Shown here: positions 26,786-36,515 of the stretch, piece after piece
Numbering within the stretch: the first letter of the stretch is position 1
Layout: each line of letters begins with the position of its first letter
NCBI RefSeq assembly: GCF_013009075.1
Contig: NZ_CP053108.1
Span: forward strand, 2,932,517-2,996,516
Length of the DNA: 64,000 bases
Reading direction: 5' to 3'
Source: Halomonas sp. TA22
Lineage (GTDB): Bacteria; Pseudomonadota; Gammaproteobacteria; Pseudomonadales; Halomonadaceae
Translations under genes and position numbers: made by a program
The notes under the pieces: model-generated
What the model was told of the DNA's origin: nothing
Database searches by the model: none
What the model saw: the letters and a program-made list of their open reading frames with translations, nothing else

Positions 26786-27475
26786 GTGAACGACTCCATG
26801 TCCATTCCCCACCTGATCATGAGTGCCAGTACGGTCGTGCAACTGGTCATGCTGCTGTTGACGGTAGGCTCTATCGCCTCCTGGGTGGTGATCTTCCAAC
26901 GCAGCTTCGTGATCAGCCGAGCCCGCAAGGCGCACCAGGCTTTCGAGGAGCGCTTCTGGTCGGGGGTGGATCTCAACGAGCTCTATCGCGAAACTCCCGC
27001 CGAGCAGGAGACCGTCGGCTCCGAGCATATCTTCCGTGCCGGTTTTCGTGAGTTCAATCGCCTGGCCTCCAAGACACGTAGCCCTCAGGCCATTCTCGAA
27101 GGCGTCCAGCGCAGCATGCGTGTCGCCTGGTCGCGCGAGGAGGAGCGTCTTAGCCTGCATCTAATATTCCTGGCTACGGTCGCGTCGGCCAGCCCCTATA
27201 TCGGCCTGTTCGGAACCGTGTGGGGCATCATGGGCTCCTTCCAAAGTCTCTCGATGACGCAGCAGGCAACGCTCGCCACCGTGGCACCCTGGATCGCCGA
27301 GGCGCTGATCGCCACGGCCATGGGTCTGTTCGCAGCGATTCCGGCGGTCATCTTCTACAACCGCCTCTCGTCGGAGTCGGGCAAGCTGCTCGGCAAGTAC
27401 GAGGATTTCGCCGAGGAGTTTCACTCCATCCTGCACCGCAACCTGCAGGGCCGCGCCGACAACGACGCCGCCTGA
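26786..27475 (+). CDS. tolQ: Tol-Pal proton channel subunit TolQ
   Basis: A 229-residue inner-membrane protein of the TolQ/ExbB/MotA family, with three transmembrane segments (about 15-35, 130-155, 165-190). The [16 protein letters not shown] segment in TM2 and [27 protein letters not shown] in TM3 are diagnostic. With TolR it uses the proton-motive force to energise TolA for outer-membrane constriction in division. GTG 26786 is the start, because GAGGA is five bases upstream. TolR follows 12 bp later. Confidence 0.96.
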   Translation: MNDSMSIPHLIMSASTVVQLVMLLLTVGSIASWVVIFQRSFVISRARKAHQAFEERFWSGVDLNELYRETPAEQETVGSEHIFRAGFREFNRLASKTRSPQAILEGVQRSMRVAWSREEERLSLHLIFLATVASASPYIGLFGTVWGIMGSFQSLSMTQQATLATVAPWIAEALIATAMGLFAAIPAVIFYNRLSSESGKLLGKYEDFAEEFHSILHRNLQGRADNDAA

Positions 27476-27487
27476 GGGAGCCGACTC

Positions 27488-27928
27488 ATGAATGGACCAT
27501 TCAACCGCGGCGGTAGCCGCAAGCCGATGGGCGAGATCAATGTGGTCCCGTTCATCGACGTCATGCTGGTGCTGCTAGTGATCTTCATGATCACTGCGCC
27601 GATGCTGACCCAGGGCGTTCAGGTGGATCTGCCTCAGGTGACCTCCGAGCCGATCGAGGATATGGAGGACCGCGATCCGATCATCGTCTCCGTCGATCGT
27701 GAAGGGCAGTATTACATTTCGCTGGGTGACGACGAGACATCCGTATCGCTCGATGAGCTTGCCGATCGCGTGATCATCATTCTCGATCGCCGCCCCGATA
27801 CGCCGGTGATGGTGCGGGGCGACCGCAGCGTTCCTTATGGCCAGGTCGTCACCTTGATGAGCACGTTGCAGGTAGCCGGGGTGGCCAATGTCGGTCTGAT
27901 CTCTGAGCCGCCATCCGGGGAGAATTGA
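27488..27928 (+). CDS. tolR: Tol-Pal proton channel subunit TolR
   Basis: A 146-residue protein of the TolR/ExbD family. It has one N-terminal transmembrane helix whose conserved Asp ([18 protein letters not shown]) is the proton-relay residue, and a periplasmic dimerisation domain ending in VANVGLIS. Forms the stator with TolQ. It is six bases upstream of tolA, in a tightly packed operon. Confidence 0.96.
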   Translation: MNGPFNRGGSRKPMGEINVVPFIDVMLVLLVIFMITAPMLTQGVQVDLPQVTSEPIEDMEDRDPIIVSVDREGQYYISLGDDETSVSLDELADRVIIILDRRPDTPVMVRGDRSVPYGQVVTLMSTLQVAGVANVGLISEPPSGEN

Positions 27929-27934
27929 GGAAAC

Positions 27935-29056
27935 ATGGCCAGACACGAGGCACGTGTAGGCTATGGCCTGCCCACGCTGCTCGCCATCGGCCTGCATGTG
28001 CTGGTGGTGCTCTTCAGCGTGATCAGTTTACCGTCGAGCGATCCTGAGCCGACGTCATCGTCGGTGGTGCAGGCGACCCTGATCAGCACCGAGACGACGA
28101 CCGATCAGGCGCAGCGGGCGGAGGAGGCGCGCGCGCGCGCCGCTCAGCGCCAGGCCGAGGAGGAGTCTCAGCGTCAGGCCGAAGAGCAGGCCGCCGCCGA
28201 AGCCGAACGCCAGCAGGCCGAAGCCGAGTCGGCGGCACGTCAGGCGCAGCAGGCCGAGCAGGAGGCTGAGCGCCAGGCCGTCGCCGAGGCCCGCGAAGCA
28301 GAGCGTCAGCAGGCCGAAGCCGAAGCCCAGCGGCGAGCCCAGGAAGCCGAACAACAGGCGCGTCAACGCGAGGAGCAGGAGGCAGCCGCCGCCGAGCGCC
28401 AGCGCCAGGCGGAGCAGCAGCGTCTCGCCGAGGAGGCAGAGCGTCAGCGCCAGGCTGAAGCCGAACGGGAGCGACAAGCGGAGGCAGAGCGCCAACGCCA
28501 GGCTGAAGCCGAACGGGAGCGACAAGCGGAAGCTGAGCGTCAACGCCAGGCAGAGGCAGAGCGCCAACGACAGGCTGACGCCGAACGAGAGCGACAAGCG
28601 GAGGCAGAGCGCCAACGCCAGGCAGAGGCCGAGCGGGAGCGTCAGGCAGAAGCTGAGCGGGAACGCCAGGAAGCCGCACGCCGAGCTGCAGAGGCAGCCA
28701 GCGACATCGACAGCCTGATTGCCGGTGAGCAGGAGTCGATCGCCAACGCGCGTCAGGCCGAGCAGGCGGCCAATAGCTTCCAGAATCTGGTACGCCGTGC
28801 GGTGGAGCAAGCCTGGACGATTCCGGCAGGCTCAGCCTCGGGGCTTGCCGCCACGATCAGCATTTCATTGCTGCCGACAGGGGAGTTGATCGGGGCTAAC
28901 ATTGTCCAAAGCAGTGGAGATAGTGCTTTCGATAATTCGGCTATCCAGGCCGTGCAGCGCGCCGCGCCGTTCCGCGAGATGCGGGATCTACCGCCGGCCG
29001 CTCAGAGCCAATTCAGACAGTTCAACTTGAGATTCCGACCCGGGGACGTACGCTGA
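27935..29056 (+). CDS. tolA: TolA cell-envelope spanning protein
   Basis: A 373-residue inner-membrane protein that transmits energy from TolQR to Pal. One TM helix lies at about 10-32. A long Ala/Glu/Gln/Arg helical periplasmic arm spans roughly 50-250 and is built from repeats such as QAEAERQR and QAEAERER. The C-terminal globular domain III (about 280-373; [18 protein letters not shown] through RFRPGDVR) binds Pal and TolB. Its stop overlaps the tolB start (TGATG). The large antisense reading frames over the arm are by-products of the biased composition. Confidence 0.94.
   Translation: MARHEARVGYGLPTLLAIGLHVLVVLFSVISLPSSDPEPTSSSVVQATLISTETTTDQAQRAEEARARAAQRQAEEESQRQAEEQAAAEAERQQAEAESAARQAQQAEQEAERQAVAEAREAERQQAEAEAQRRAQEAEQQARQREEQEAAAAERQRQAEQQRLAEEAERQRQAEAERERQAEAERQRQAEAERERQAEAERQRQAEAERQRQADAERERQAEAERQRQAEAERERQAEAERERQEAARRAAEAASDIDSLIAGEQESIANARQAEQAANSFQNLVRRAVEQAWTIPAGSASGLAATISISLLPTGELIGANIVQSSGDSAFDNSAIQAVQRAAPFREMRDLPPAAQSQFRQFNLRFRPGDVR
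28430..28680 (+). repeat. Tandem repeats in the tolA helical arm
   Basis: Near-identical copies of a segment starting CAGGCTGAAGCCGAACGGG occur at 28451 and 28499 (48 bp, 16 codons apart), with a diverged copy from 28571. Each encodes alternating QAEAERERQ and QAEAERQRQ units. The repeats are in frame, so copy changes would lengthen or shorten the periplasmic arm without a frameshift. Confidence 0.8.
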
Positions 29057-30351
29057 TGAAATCTTTTCTAAAAGTATGGCTGGCCAGCATGCTGTTGCTC
29101 GTGGCATTCCAGGTGCAGGCTCAGGCCAACCTGACCATTGAAATTACCCGTGGCAGCGACCGGGCCGTGCCCATTGCCATCGTCCCGTTTGCCGAGGATG
29201 GCGGGACGCTTCCTGAGGATATCGCTCGCATCATCAGCGATAACCTGGAGCGCAGCGGCCAGTTCGAACCTCTGTCGCGCAGCTCTCTCATCGCGTCGCC
29301 CACCTCGAGCGACGAGGTGCGCTATGGAGAGTGGCGAGCAGTGGATGCGAACTATCTCGTGGTGGGACGCGTCTCACGCGAGGGTAGCGGCTATCGCATA
29401 CGCTTCGAGCTGATGGATATCTACGGCGCTCGGCGCATGATCGGTGAGGAGGTGACCAGCGGTAGCGGCGAGCTACGCAGCGCAGCTCACTACATCAGCG
29501 ACCAGATCTTCGAGGCGATTACCGGCATTCGTGGCGCTTTCTCGACGCGTATCGCCTATGTTACCGCTCAGGGAGTCGGCGACAATATTCGCTTCGGGCT
29601 CTACGTCGCCGATGCCGATGGTCGCAATAGTCAGGAGATACTGACCTCCAGCGAGCCGATTCTCTCTCCGGCCTGGTCGCCGGATGGCAGAAAGCTTGCC
29701 TACGTCTCCTTCGAGACCGAGCGCCCGGCAATCTACATTCAGGATCTCGCCTCGAGCCAGCGCGTGCGCGCGACCTCCTTCAGCGGTATCAACGGCGCGC
29801 CGGCCTGGTCGCCGGATGGCCGTCGTCTGGCTATGTCGCTCTCCAAGGATGGCCAGCCCGAGATCTACGTCATGGATATCGCTGGGCGCAGCTTCGAGCG
29901 CATGACCAACAGCACTTCCATCGATACCGAACCGAGCTGGTCACCGGATGGCAGACACATTATCTTTACTTCCGATCGTAGCGGCGGCCCGCAGCTTTAT
30001 CGGCTCGACGTGGGCAGCAAGCAGGTCGAGCGCATGACTTTTACCGGTAACTACAACGCTCGCGGCCGTTATTCTCCCGACGGTGAGGCGCTATTCATGA
30101 TTCATCGCGGCAACAATGGCTATCAGGTCGCTCGCCAGGATCTGGCCAGCAATCGCCTGGTAACACTGACCGATACGCGCGCAGATGAATCTCCTAGTGT
30201 TGCACCCAATGGGACCATGGTAATCTTCGCCACCCAACAGGGTAACAACGGTGTGTTGGCAGCAGTCTCGTCCGATGGCAGAGCCTCGTTCCGACTGCCA
30301 GCGGCACAGGGTGACGTACGCGAACCCGCTTGGTCACCTTTCTTGAACTAA
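29056..30351 (+). CDS. tolB: Periplasmic Tol-Pal protein TolB
   Basis: A 431-residue secreted protein with a Sec signal peptide (about 1-25, ending around VQAQA), an N-terminal domain with [17 protein letters not shown] and a six-bladed beta-propeller. The blades show repeated [26 protein letters not shown] and [13 protein letters not shown] motifs. TolB binds Pal and regulates its release from peptidoglycan. Its ATG overlaps the tolA stop. Confidence 0.97.
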   Translation: MKSFLKVWLASMLLLVAFQVQAQANLTIEITRGSDRAVPIAIVPFAEDGGTLPEDIARIISDNLERSGQFEPLSRSSLIASPTSSDEVRYGEWRAVDANYLVVGRVSREGSGYRIRFELMDIYGARRMIGEEVTSGSGELRSAAHYISDQIFEAITGIRGAFSTRIAYVTAQGVGDNIRFGLYVADADGRNSQEILTSSEPILSPAWSPDGRKLAYVSFETERPAIYIQDLASSQRVRATSFSGINGAPAWSPDGRRLAMSLSKDGQPEIYVMDIAGRSFERMTNSTSIDTEPSWSPDGRHIIFTSDRSGGPQLYRLDVGSKQVERMTFTGNYNARGRYSPDGEALFMIHRGNNGYQVARQDLASNRLVTLTDTRADESPSVAPNGTMVIFATQQGNNGVLAAVSSDGRASFRLPAAQGDVREPAWSPFLN

Positions 30352-30385
30352 TAGTGTGTCATTCAATCCTAGCAAGGAGTGGTAA

Positions 30386-30919
30386 ATGCAATTCTCATCT
30401 TACGCCAAGGGGCTGGTCGTCGCGGTTTCACTCGCTTTCGTAGCTGGCTGCTCCAGCACTGGCGGAACTCAGGATGGGTCCATGGATGGCACCATAGGTG
30501 GCGCTGCGACTGGTCAGGGAGTGGGTACCGGTCAGGCGGGTGGAACCGGTCTCGGTGGTCAGTCCGGCCAGGCTGGTCAGCAGAACGGTATCCCCAATGT
30601 ACGCACTATCTACTTCGATTTCGATCGCGATACCATTCGCAGCGAATTCGAGTCGGTCCTGAGGGCTCATGCCCAGTACCTGCGCGCCAATCCCAATGCG
30701 CGCGTTGTGCTGGAAGGCCATACCGACGAGCGTGGTACTCGTGAATACAACATGGCCCTCGGCGAGCGTCGCGCGAATTCCGTGCTTCGTTACATGAGCG
30801 TCCAGGGTGTCTCCCCGTCGCAGCTGGAAGTGGTCAGCTACGGCGAAGAGCGTCCGGCCGTGCGAAGCACCAACGAAGAGTCCTATGCCCAGAACCGCCG
30901 TGTGGTTTTCTCTTACTGA
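30386..30919 (+). CDS. pal: Peptidoglycan-associated lipoprotein Pal
   Basis: A 177-residue outer-membrane lipoprotein. The signal peptide ends in a lipobox (FVAGC, Cys at about 22). A Gly/Gln/Thr-rich flexible linker leads to an OmpA-like peptidoglycan-binding domain with IYFDFDRDTIR, LEGHTDERGTREYN and LGERRANSVLRYM. It links the outer membrane to the cell wall and to TolA/TolB. AAGGAG lies before the ATG. Confidence 0.97.
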   Translation: MQFSSYAKGLVVAVSLAFVAGCSSTGGTQDGSMDGTIGGAATGQGVGTGQAGGTGLGGQSGQAGQQNGIPNVRTIYFDFDRDTIRSEFESVLRAHAQYLRANPNARVVLEGHTDERGTREYNMALGERRANSVLRYMSVQGVSPSQLEVVSYGEERPAVRSTNEESYAQNRRVVFSY

Positions 30920-30949
30920 TAGATGCCTCTGGCTTCAGTGGAGTGATAA

Positions 30950-31711
30950 ATGAAACACAGCCTGAAAAGGCTGTGCGGCGCGGGAGCCCTGGTGCTCCCG
31001 CTGTCCGTTTGGGGGGCTCCCATCGTGGAGGACCTCTCGGCCCAGCCGCGCAGCTTCTATGAGCAAGCCGAAGTACGCGAACCTGGCGGCGGCAGCCTCA
31101 TGCTGCTCAACCAGCTTCAAGAGAATCAACAGGAGATCCAGCAGCTGCGTGGTCAGCTGGAGGAGCTTCGTCACCAGCTCGAACAAATTCGTCAGCTCAA
31201 CCAGGAGCGCTATCTGGATCTTGAGCAGCGTATCACTGCAGGAGGGGCTGGAGCGGGTAGCTCTAGCCGCGTCGACCAGTCGGCGGCGCAGCAGGTGGCG
31301 GCTAGTGGCGGTGCGTCCGCCGGTGGTGCCAGCAGAGATGCGCAGGTGGCATACCAGCAAGCCTTCCAGCAGGTCCAGGCACGCGACTTTCCCGCCGCCA
31401 TTGCCGCCTTCGAGCGCTTTGTCGAGGAGCATCCCGACAGCAACCTGACCGCCAATGGCTATTATTGGCTGGGCGAGCTGCACTCCGCCGAGTCCAATCT
31501 GGAGCAGGCAGCGGCCGCCTTCCAGACGGTAATCGACGACTACGCCGACAGCAACAAAGTGCCGGACGCGCTCTACAAGTTAGGGCTGATGCGAGCACGT
31601 CAGGGTCAGCCGGATGCCAGCCGTGCACTTCTGACACGCGTTCGCGACGAGTTCCCCGACAGCAACGCGGCCGAACTTGCCAACAACTTCCTCAACCAGT
31701 CCGGCGTGTGA
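30950..31711 (+). CDS. cpoB: Cell division coordinator CpoB (YbgF)
   Basis: A 253-residue periplasmic protein, with a Sec signal peptide (cleavage near VWGAP), an N-terminal trimerising coiled coil (LLNQLQENQQEIQQLRGQL) and C-terminal TPR repeats (AYQQAFQQVQARDFPAAIAAF and two more). CpoB couples Tol-Pal action to peptidoglycan synthase PBP1B during division. It is the last gene of the tol block, 30 bp after pal. Confidence 0.95.
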   Translation: MKHSLKRLCGAGALVLPLSVWGAPIVEDLSAQPRSFYEQAEVREPGGGSLMLLNQLQENQQEIQQLRGQLEELRHQLEQIRQLNQERYLDLEQRITAGGAGAGSSSRVDQSAAQQVAASGGASAGGASRDAQVAYQQAFQQVQARDFPAAIAAFERFVEEHPDSNLTANGYYWLGELHSAESNLEQAAAAFQTVIDDYADSNKVPDALYKLGLMRARQGQPDASRALLTRVRDEFPDSNAAELANNFLNQSGV

Positions 31712-31739
31712 CGTCGCTGCCTGATCGATAGGAGTCCCG

Positions 31740-32501
31740 ATGAGTTGCATGATCGACTATCGTCCCGCCCCGGACCTGCTCAAGGAGCGTGTGATTCTGG
31801 TCACCGGTGCCGGAGACGGCATCGGCCGCGTGGCAGCCAAGGCCTACGCTGCCCATGGCGCGACGGTCATCCTGCTGGGCAGGACCATCGCCAAGCTAGA
31901 GAAGGTCTACGACGAGATAGAGGCCGCCGGAGGGGCCCAGCCAGCCATCTTCCCACTGAATTTCGAAGGGGCCACCCTCAAGGATTACCAGGAGATGGCC
32001 GAGACTCTGGATCGTGAGTTCGGCCGTCTCGACGGGCTTTTGCACAATGCGGGGCTGCTCGGGCGGCTGACACCGTTCGAACAGGCCAATCCGGCACTGT
32101 GGGAGCAGGTCATGCAGGTCAATGTCAATGGCCCGGTATGGATGACCCAGGCGCTGCTACCCTTGCTTCAAGCTTCGGAGGATGCCTCGGTGATATTCAC
32201 CAGCTCCGGCGTGGGCCGCAAGGGGAGAGCATATTGGGGGGCCTATTCGGTCTCCAAGTTCGCCACCGAGGGCTTCATGGAAGTGCTCGCCGACGAGCTC
32301 GAGAACCTGACCTCGATTCGTGTCAATAGCCTCAATCCCGGCGCGACGCACACTCAGATGCGCAAGAATGCCTATCCTGGTGAGGATCCCAACGTGCTAC
32401 GCACCCCCGATGGCATCATGCCGACCTACCTGTGGCTGATGGGGCCGGACAGTCGCGGCCACAATGGCCAACGCTTCGATGCTCAGCCGACGAAGCAGTA
32501 G
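31740..32501 (+). CDS. yciK: YciK-family short-chain oxidoreductase
   Basis: A 253-residue SDR. The cofactor site is VTGAGDGIGRVAAKAYA, the HNAG motif is at about 96-99, and catalytic Ser/Tyr/Lys are in FTSSGVGRKGRAYWGAYSVSKFA. The start DYRPAPDLLKERVILVTGAGDGIG strongly resembles YciK of enterics and Pseudomonas. Its substrate is unknown. In Pseudomonas, as I recall, yciK follows ubiG and mupP in one operon; here it is on the opposite strand and converges on mupP with an eight-base gap. Confidence 0.88.
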   Translation: MSCMIDYRPAPDLLKERVILVTGAGDGIGRVAAKAYAAHGATVILLGRTIAKLEKVYDEIEAAGGAQPAIFPLNFEGATLKDYQEMAETLDREFGRLDGLLHNAGLLGRLTPFEQANPALWEQVMQVNVNGPVWMTQALLPLLQASEDASVIFTSSGVGRKGRAYWGAYSVSKFATEGFMEVLADELENLTSIRVNSLNPGATHTQMRKNAYPGEDPNVLRTPDGIMPTYLWLMGPDSRGHNGQRFDAQPTKQ

Positions 32502-32509
32502 TTATGGAA

Positions 32510-33169
32510 TCAACGCTCCTGCAGTGCCGCCACCAGTGCTGCAGGAGTCTTGAACCATAGATCAGCGGGCCATGCGTGGATGTCCTCGCTCTCCTCCACA
32601 TAACCATAACCCACCGCAACCGCCGTCATGCCCGCATTGCGCGCCGCCTGCATGTCGCGCAGATGATCGCCGATATACCAACACTCCTCGACGCCCCTCT
32701 CAAGCCGACGAGCGGCTTCCCATAACGGCTCCGGCGAAGGTTTCTTCACCGGCAAGTCATCGGCACATAGCAGCACGCCTGGCTCAAGGCCGAGCGCCTC
32801 GAGCAGCGGCTCGGTATAAAGGCGTGGCTTGTTGGTGACGATGCCCCACGCCCGTGGCGGTTGCGACCAGCGCTCCAGCAGCGCCTCGAGCCCCGCAAAG
32901 ACGCGACTTTCCACCGCCACGTCGCGACCGTAGGCCTCGAGCAGAAAGCGGCGCGCCTCGGCATGTCCCTCGGCATCGCTGGTAAGCCCCAGCGCCAGGC
33001 TCACCAAGGCACTACCGCCATTGGAGACCTGGCCGCGAATACGTTCGAAGGGCATCGGCGGAAGCCCATGGTGGGCACGCAGCGCATTGGTGGCACGCGC
33101 TAGATCCAGCGCGGTATCGACCAGGGTCCCATCGAGATCGAACAGCAGGGCGCGGGGGGCGGCAGTCAT
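32510..33169 (-). CDS. mupP: HAD phosphatase, MupP/Gph-like
   Basis: A 219-residue HAD-superfamily phosphatase. Motif I is [17 protein letters not shown], motif II/III include [10 protein letters not shown], and motif IV is [16 protein letters not shown]. The position right after ubiG matches Pseudomonas MupP, an N-acetylmuramic acid 6-phosphate phosphatase of cell-wall recycling; phosphoglycolate phosphatase (Gph) is the alternative. ATG 33169 overlaps the ubiG stop (ATGA) and gives the canonical N-terminus, while the 33298 start would add 43 residues inside ubiG. Confidence 0.8.
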   Translation of the reverse strand: MTAAPRALLFDLDGTLVDTALDLARATNALRAHHGLPPMPFERIRGQVSNGGSALVSLALGLTSDAEGHAEARRFLLEAYGRDVAVESRVFAGLEALLERWSQPPRAWGIVTNKPRLYTEPLLEALGLEPGVLLCADDLPVKKPSPEPLWEAARRLERGVEECWYIGDHLRDMQAARNAGMTAVAVGYGYVEESEDIHAWPADLWFKTPAALVAALQER

Positions 33170-33897
33170 GGCATATCCAGGCTGCAGTGGATCATGTAGT
33201 TGACCGAGACATCCCGGGGCGACAGCCTGTAGCGACGCGTGATCGGGTTGTAGACAAGTCCACTCTGTTCGCGCAGCTTGAGGCCTGTGGCACGACACCA
33301 GCCGGAGAGCTCCGCCGGGCGAATGAACTTGCGGTAATCGTGGGTGCCACGCGGCAGCAGCCGCAGCACGTACTCGGCGCCGAGAATCGCGAAGGCGTAG
33401 GACTTGGGATTGCGGTTGATGGTCGAGAAGAATAGCTGCCCGCCCGGCTTGAGCAGGCTTGCGCAGGCGCGCACCACCGACTCCGGGTCTGGCACGTGCT
33501 CGAGCATCTCCATGCAGGTAACGACATCGAACTCACCGGGATGCTCGGCGGCCATCTCCTCGGCACTGGCCTGGCGATAATTTACCACAAGGCCGCTCTC
33601 GAGCAGGTGCAGTCGCGCCACCGACAAGGGTGCTTCGCCCATGTCGATCCCGGTCACATGAGCGCCCCGATGCGCCATGGCCTCGGCCAGGATGCCGCCG
33701 CCGCAACCCACGTCGATCACTCTCTTTCCGGCCAGGCCGACCCGCGCATCGATGAAGTCGAGACGTAGTGGGTTGATGTCGTGCAGTGGCTTGAATTCAC
33801 TCTGCTTGTCCCACCAGCGGCTGGCGAGCGCCTCGAACTTGGCGACTTCGGCCTGGTCGACGTTGACACGCCGCGCTGTCACATGCGGATCACTCAT
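33166..33897 (-). CDS. ubiG: Ubiquinone biosynthesis O-methyltransferase UbiG
   Basis: A 243-residue SAM-dependent methyltransferase that methylates two hydroxyl groups during ubiquinone synthesis. The SAM site is [26 protein letters not shown]-like (about 60-85), followed by [13 protein letters not shown] and [12 protein letters not shown]. Its N-terminus has the typical [17 protein letters not shown]. Stop overlaps mupP. It is divergent from galU over a 316-bp gap. Confidence 0.96.
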   Translation of the reverse strand: MSDPHVTARRVNVDQAEVAKFEALASRWWDKQSEFKPLHDINPLRLDFIDARVGLAGKRVIDVGCGGGILAEAMAHRGAHVTGIDMGEAPLSVARLHLLESGLVVNYRQASAEEMAAEHPGEFDVVTCMEMLEHVPDPESVVRACASLLKPGGQLFFSTINRNPKSYAFAILGAEYVLRLLPRGTHDYRKFIRPAELSGWCRATGLKLREQSGLVYNPITRRYRLSPRDVSVNYMIHCSLDMP

Positions 33898-34213
33898 GCC
33901 TTGCCTCTCCTTCAGTTGTTGCCGCTTGGCCCATCAGGACATCTGGGTCACATTCTAACCGCTCCTATCACGCCTTGTCCGCTCATGGATGCCAGGCAGA
34001 AGTGCGGCCAGACAGACAAATGGATACATATTGTTTCATAATGAGAACAATCAGTTGCGCTGAAGGGCGACGAGACTTATAACGCACTATCGGTCGCAAG
34101 AGACTCGTCGCGCGCTGAACCGGGAGCGTATTGGCATTGTTTCCGCCGGTCCACGTCAGACTAACGTTGTGGCATACTTAAGTCGTCACTCACACAATCA
34201 GGAAGGATCCGAC
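33898..34213. other. 316-bp intergenic region between ubiG and galU
   Basis: The divergent promoter region has no credible gene. It includes an AT-rich patch around 34021-34052 with an imperfect dyad TTGTTTCATAATGAGAACAA at 34031-34050 (TTGTT/AACAA arms). No confident -35/-10 pair was found on either strand. Confidence 0.6.
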
Positions 34214-35104
34214 ATGATACGCAAGGCCGTACTCCCTGTGGCAGGACTCGGTACACGTTGCCTACCAGCCTCCAAGGCTATCCCCAAGGAAATGATCACC
34301 ATCGTCGACAAGCCGGTCATCCAGTACGTGGTCGAGGAGGCGATAGCGGCGGGAATCAAGGAGATTGTGCTGGTGACGCACTCCAGCAAGAGTGCCATCG
34401 AAAACCATTTCGACAAGCATTTCGAACTGGAAGCCATGCTCGAGGCCAAGGGCAAGCAAGAGCTGCTCGATGAACTTCGCAATATCATTCCCGACGACGT
34501 CAATATCATCAGCGTGCGTCAGCCCGAGGCGCTGGGCCTGGGCCACGCCGTACTCTGCGCTCGCCCGATCATCGGCGATGATGAGCCGTTCGCGGTGCTG
34601 CTGCCCGACGTGGTAGTCGACGACGACGGCCGTTTGCGCAACGATCTGGCCGGCATGGTCGATGCCTTCGAGAGCAGTGGCCTGGCGCAGATCATGGTAG
34701 AAAACGTGCCGCAGGACGTGGTCTACAAGTACGGCATCGTCGACATCGCGGGCGAAGTGCCGGCGGCGGGCCAGTCGGCGAAAATCTCAAGCGTGGTCGA
34801 GAAGCCATCGGTAGAGGAGGCGCCCTCGACCCTGGCCGTCATCGGTCGCTATCTACTGCCTGGTAGCATATTCCCACTGCTGGCCAAGACCGCGCCTGGC
34901 GCCGGTAATGAAATCCAGCTTACCGATGCCATCGATACGCTGCGTGAAACGGATGGCGTTGCAGCTTATCGCATGCAGGGTGCCACCTACGATTGCGGTC
35001 ATCAGCTGGGTTATCTCGAGGCCACCCTGGCCCTGGCCAAGAAAAATCCCAAGTATGCGGAGGGCTTCGGCAAGCTGCTCAAGCGCTACGCTGCCGAGGA
35101 GTGA
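34214..35104 (+). CDS. galU: UTP-glucose-1-phosphate uridylyltransferase
   Basis: A 296-residue cytosolic enzyme that makes UDP-glucose for exopolysaccharide, LPS and trehalose-type pathways. It begins [27 protein letters not shown] with the sugar-nucleotide pyrophosphorylase signature, followed by [13 protein letters not shown] and [10 protein letters not shown]. The downstream GKYGIVD-like and [10 protein letters not shown] motifs are typical of GalU. AGGAAGG lies about eight bases before ATG 34214. It is six bases upstream of a UDP-glucose-dehydrogenase-like gene. Confidence 0.96.
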   Translation: MIRKAVLPVAGLGTRCLPASKAIPKEMITIVDKPVIQYVVEEAIAAGIKEIVLVTHSSKSAIENHFDKHFELEAMLEAKGKQELLDELRNIIPDDVNIISVRQPEALGLGHAVLCARPIIGDDEPFAVLLPDVVVDDDGRLRNDLAGMVDAFESSGLAQIMVENVPQDVVYKYGIVDIAGEVPAAGQSAKISSVVEKPSVEEAPSTLAVIGRYLLPGSIFPLLAKTAPGAGNEIQLTDAIDTLRETDGVAAYRMQGATYDCGHQLGYLEATLALAKKNPKYAEGFGKLLKRYAAEE

Positions 35105-35110
35105 TCATCG

Positions 35111-36430
35111 ATGCGAGTCATAGTGCTAGGCAGTGAACTGGCAGCAGCCACAGCGGCCGCCGCGCTGGCAAGCGTGGGGCACCGTGTTGGCTGGATTCCC
35201 CATCCCCAGAACCCCTGGTCGTCACTCCAGAGCGAGGAGTGGCTTGGCCGGGAGCCGGAGCTCAAGAGCTATCTGGAATCGACACAGCGGGGCGGCTCGC
35301 TGGTCATTCATGACCAGTTGACCCATTTTTGCGAGAAGTTCGACGGCAATGACCTCGACATCCTGTGGTTGGCGCTTTCGCCGGATCAGCGCAGCGACGC
35401 CGAAGCCTATGTCGAGAAACTCGCCGCCGAGCAGTCCTCCCCGGTGGTGGTGATCAACAACTCCACCTTCCCGGTAGGCGAAACCGAGCAGCTCGAGGGA
35501 TTACTGAGCGCCGGCCAGAGTGTGGTGGCACTTCCCGACATGCTCGAGGAGGGGCGCGCCTGGCACGCCTTCACCCGTCCGGCACGCTGGTTGCTGGGCT
35601 GTGAGGATGACCAAGCCATGGTGCAAGTGCATGAGCTGCTGCGCGCCTTCAATCGTCGTACCGACTCTTTCCAGCGCATGCCGCGGCGAGCCGCCGAGCT
35701 GACCAAGCTCGCCATCAACGGTATGCTCGCGACTCGCATCAGCTACATGAACGAGGTTGCGGGACTGGCCGACTCGCTTGGCGTCGATGTCGAGTACGTG
35801 CGACGTGGGATGGGCGCCGATCCGCGTATCGGTTACCAGTATCTCTATCCCGGCTGCGGCTTCGGCGGTCCCAACTTCTCCCGCGACCTGATGCGTCTGG
35901 CTGACGTACAGTCCGCCAGTGGCCGTCAGTCGGCACTGCTTGAACAGGTGCTCGATATCAACGAGCAGAAGAAGGAGACGCTGTTTCGCAAGCTGTGGGC
36001 TCATTTTCACGGCCAGTTGGAAGGGCGCACAGTGGCGATCTGGGGGGCGGCTTTCAAACCGGGTACGGCGCGCATCGATCACGCACCCGTACTCACGCTG
36101 CTTCGCGCGCTCTGGGCTCAGGGCGTCCATGTCCGTCTGCACGATCCCGCTGCTTTGGCAGCACTGCGCGAGGAGGTGGGCGAACAACCCTTGCTGACGC
36201 TGTGCGATGGCGATCCGTACAGCGCCTGTGAAGGGGCGGATGCATTGATGCTGATCACCGAGTGGAAGGTCTACTGGAATCCGGACTGGAATCGCCTCAG
36301 GCAGCTATTGAGCGAGCGCCTGGTGCTGGATGGGCGAAACATCTTCGATCCCGCCTATGTCGCCGCGCGTGGCCTGACCTATCGCGGAATCGGTCGGCGT
36401 GCCGATCCCCTCGACTTGCCCGAGCGCTAG
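35111..36430 (+). CDS. UDP-glucose dehydrogenase-like protein lacking catalytic Cys
   Basis: A 439-residue member of the UDP-glucose/GDP-mannose dehydrogenase family. Conserved positions include the Lys199/Asn203 segment (AELTKLAINGMLATRISYMNE) and a PGCGFGGPNFSRD version of the active-site motif. The usual motif is GFGGSCFPKD, so the catalytic Cys is Asn255, though Asp259 is kept. A second family Glu (PEFLREG) is Asp143 (LPDMLEEG). The N-terminal cofactor motif, normally GxGYVG, reads LGSELAAATA with only its first Gly. The downstream GAAFKPGTARIDHAP is normal. It follows galU by six bases, so it is likely in the UDP-glucose pathway, perhaps as a regulator, scaffold or altered enzyme. Confidence 0.85.
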   Translation: MRVIVLGSELAAATAAAALASVGHRVGWIPHPQNPWSSLQSEEWLGREPELKSYLESTQRGGSLVIHDQLTHFCEKFDGNDLDILWLALSPDQRSDAEAYVEKLAAEQSSPVVVINNSTFPVGETEQLEGLLSAGQSVVALPDMLEEGRAWHAFTRPARWLLGCEDDQAMVQVHELLRAFNRRTDSFQRMPRRAAELTKLAINGMLATRISYMNEVAGLADSLGVDVEYVRRGMGADPRIGYQYLYPGCGFGGPNFSRDLMRLADVQSASGRQSALLEQVLDINEQKKETLFRKLWAHFHGQLEGRTVAIWGAAFKPGTARIDHAPVLTLLRALWAQGVHVRLHDPAALAALREEVGEQPLLTLCDGDPYSACEGADALMLITEWKVYWNPDWNRLRQLLSERLVLDGRNIFDPAYVAARGLTYRGIGRRADPLDLPER

Positions 36431-36450
36431 GCTCAGCTCACCCTCCATCG

Positions 36451-36474
36451 AAGCCCCTTTCTAGGGGCTTTTCC
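36451..36474. terminator. Terminator between the Ugd-like gene and sodB
   Basis: AAGCCCCT (36451-36458) pairs with AGGGGCTT (36463-36470) around TTCT, followed by TTCC on the plus strand. It lies between convergent genes and may act in both directions. Confidence 0.7.
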
Positions 36475-36515
36475 TTGAAACAGCTCTTCACCTCTTGTCG
36501 CGCGTCAGGCCATCT

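Noticed and set aside
28055-28810. Long Leu/Pro-rich antisense frames over the tolA arm
   Set aside because: They are the reverse reading of the Ala/Glu/Gln/Arg repeats and show no independent signal.
34031-34050. Fur-box-like dyad upstream of galU
   Set aside because: Only the outer TTGTT/AACAA arms match; the inner bases are off-register and the similarity to a Fur box is too weak.
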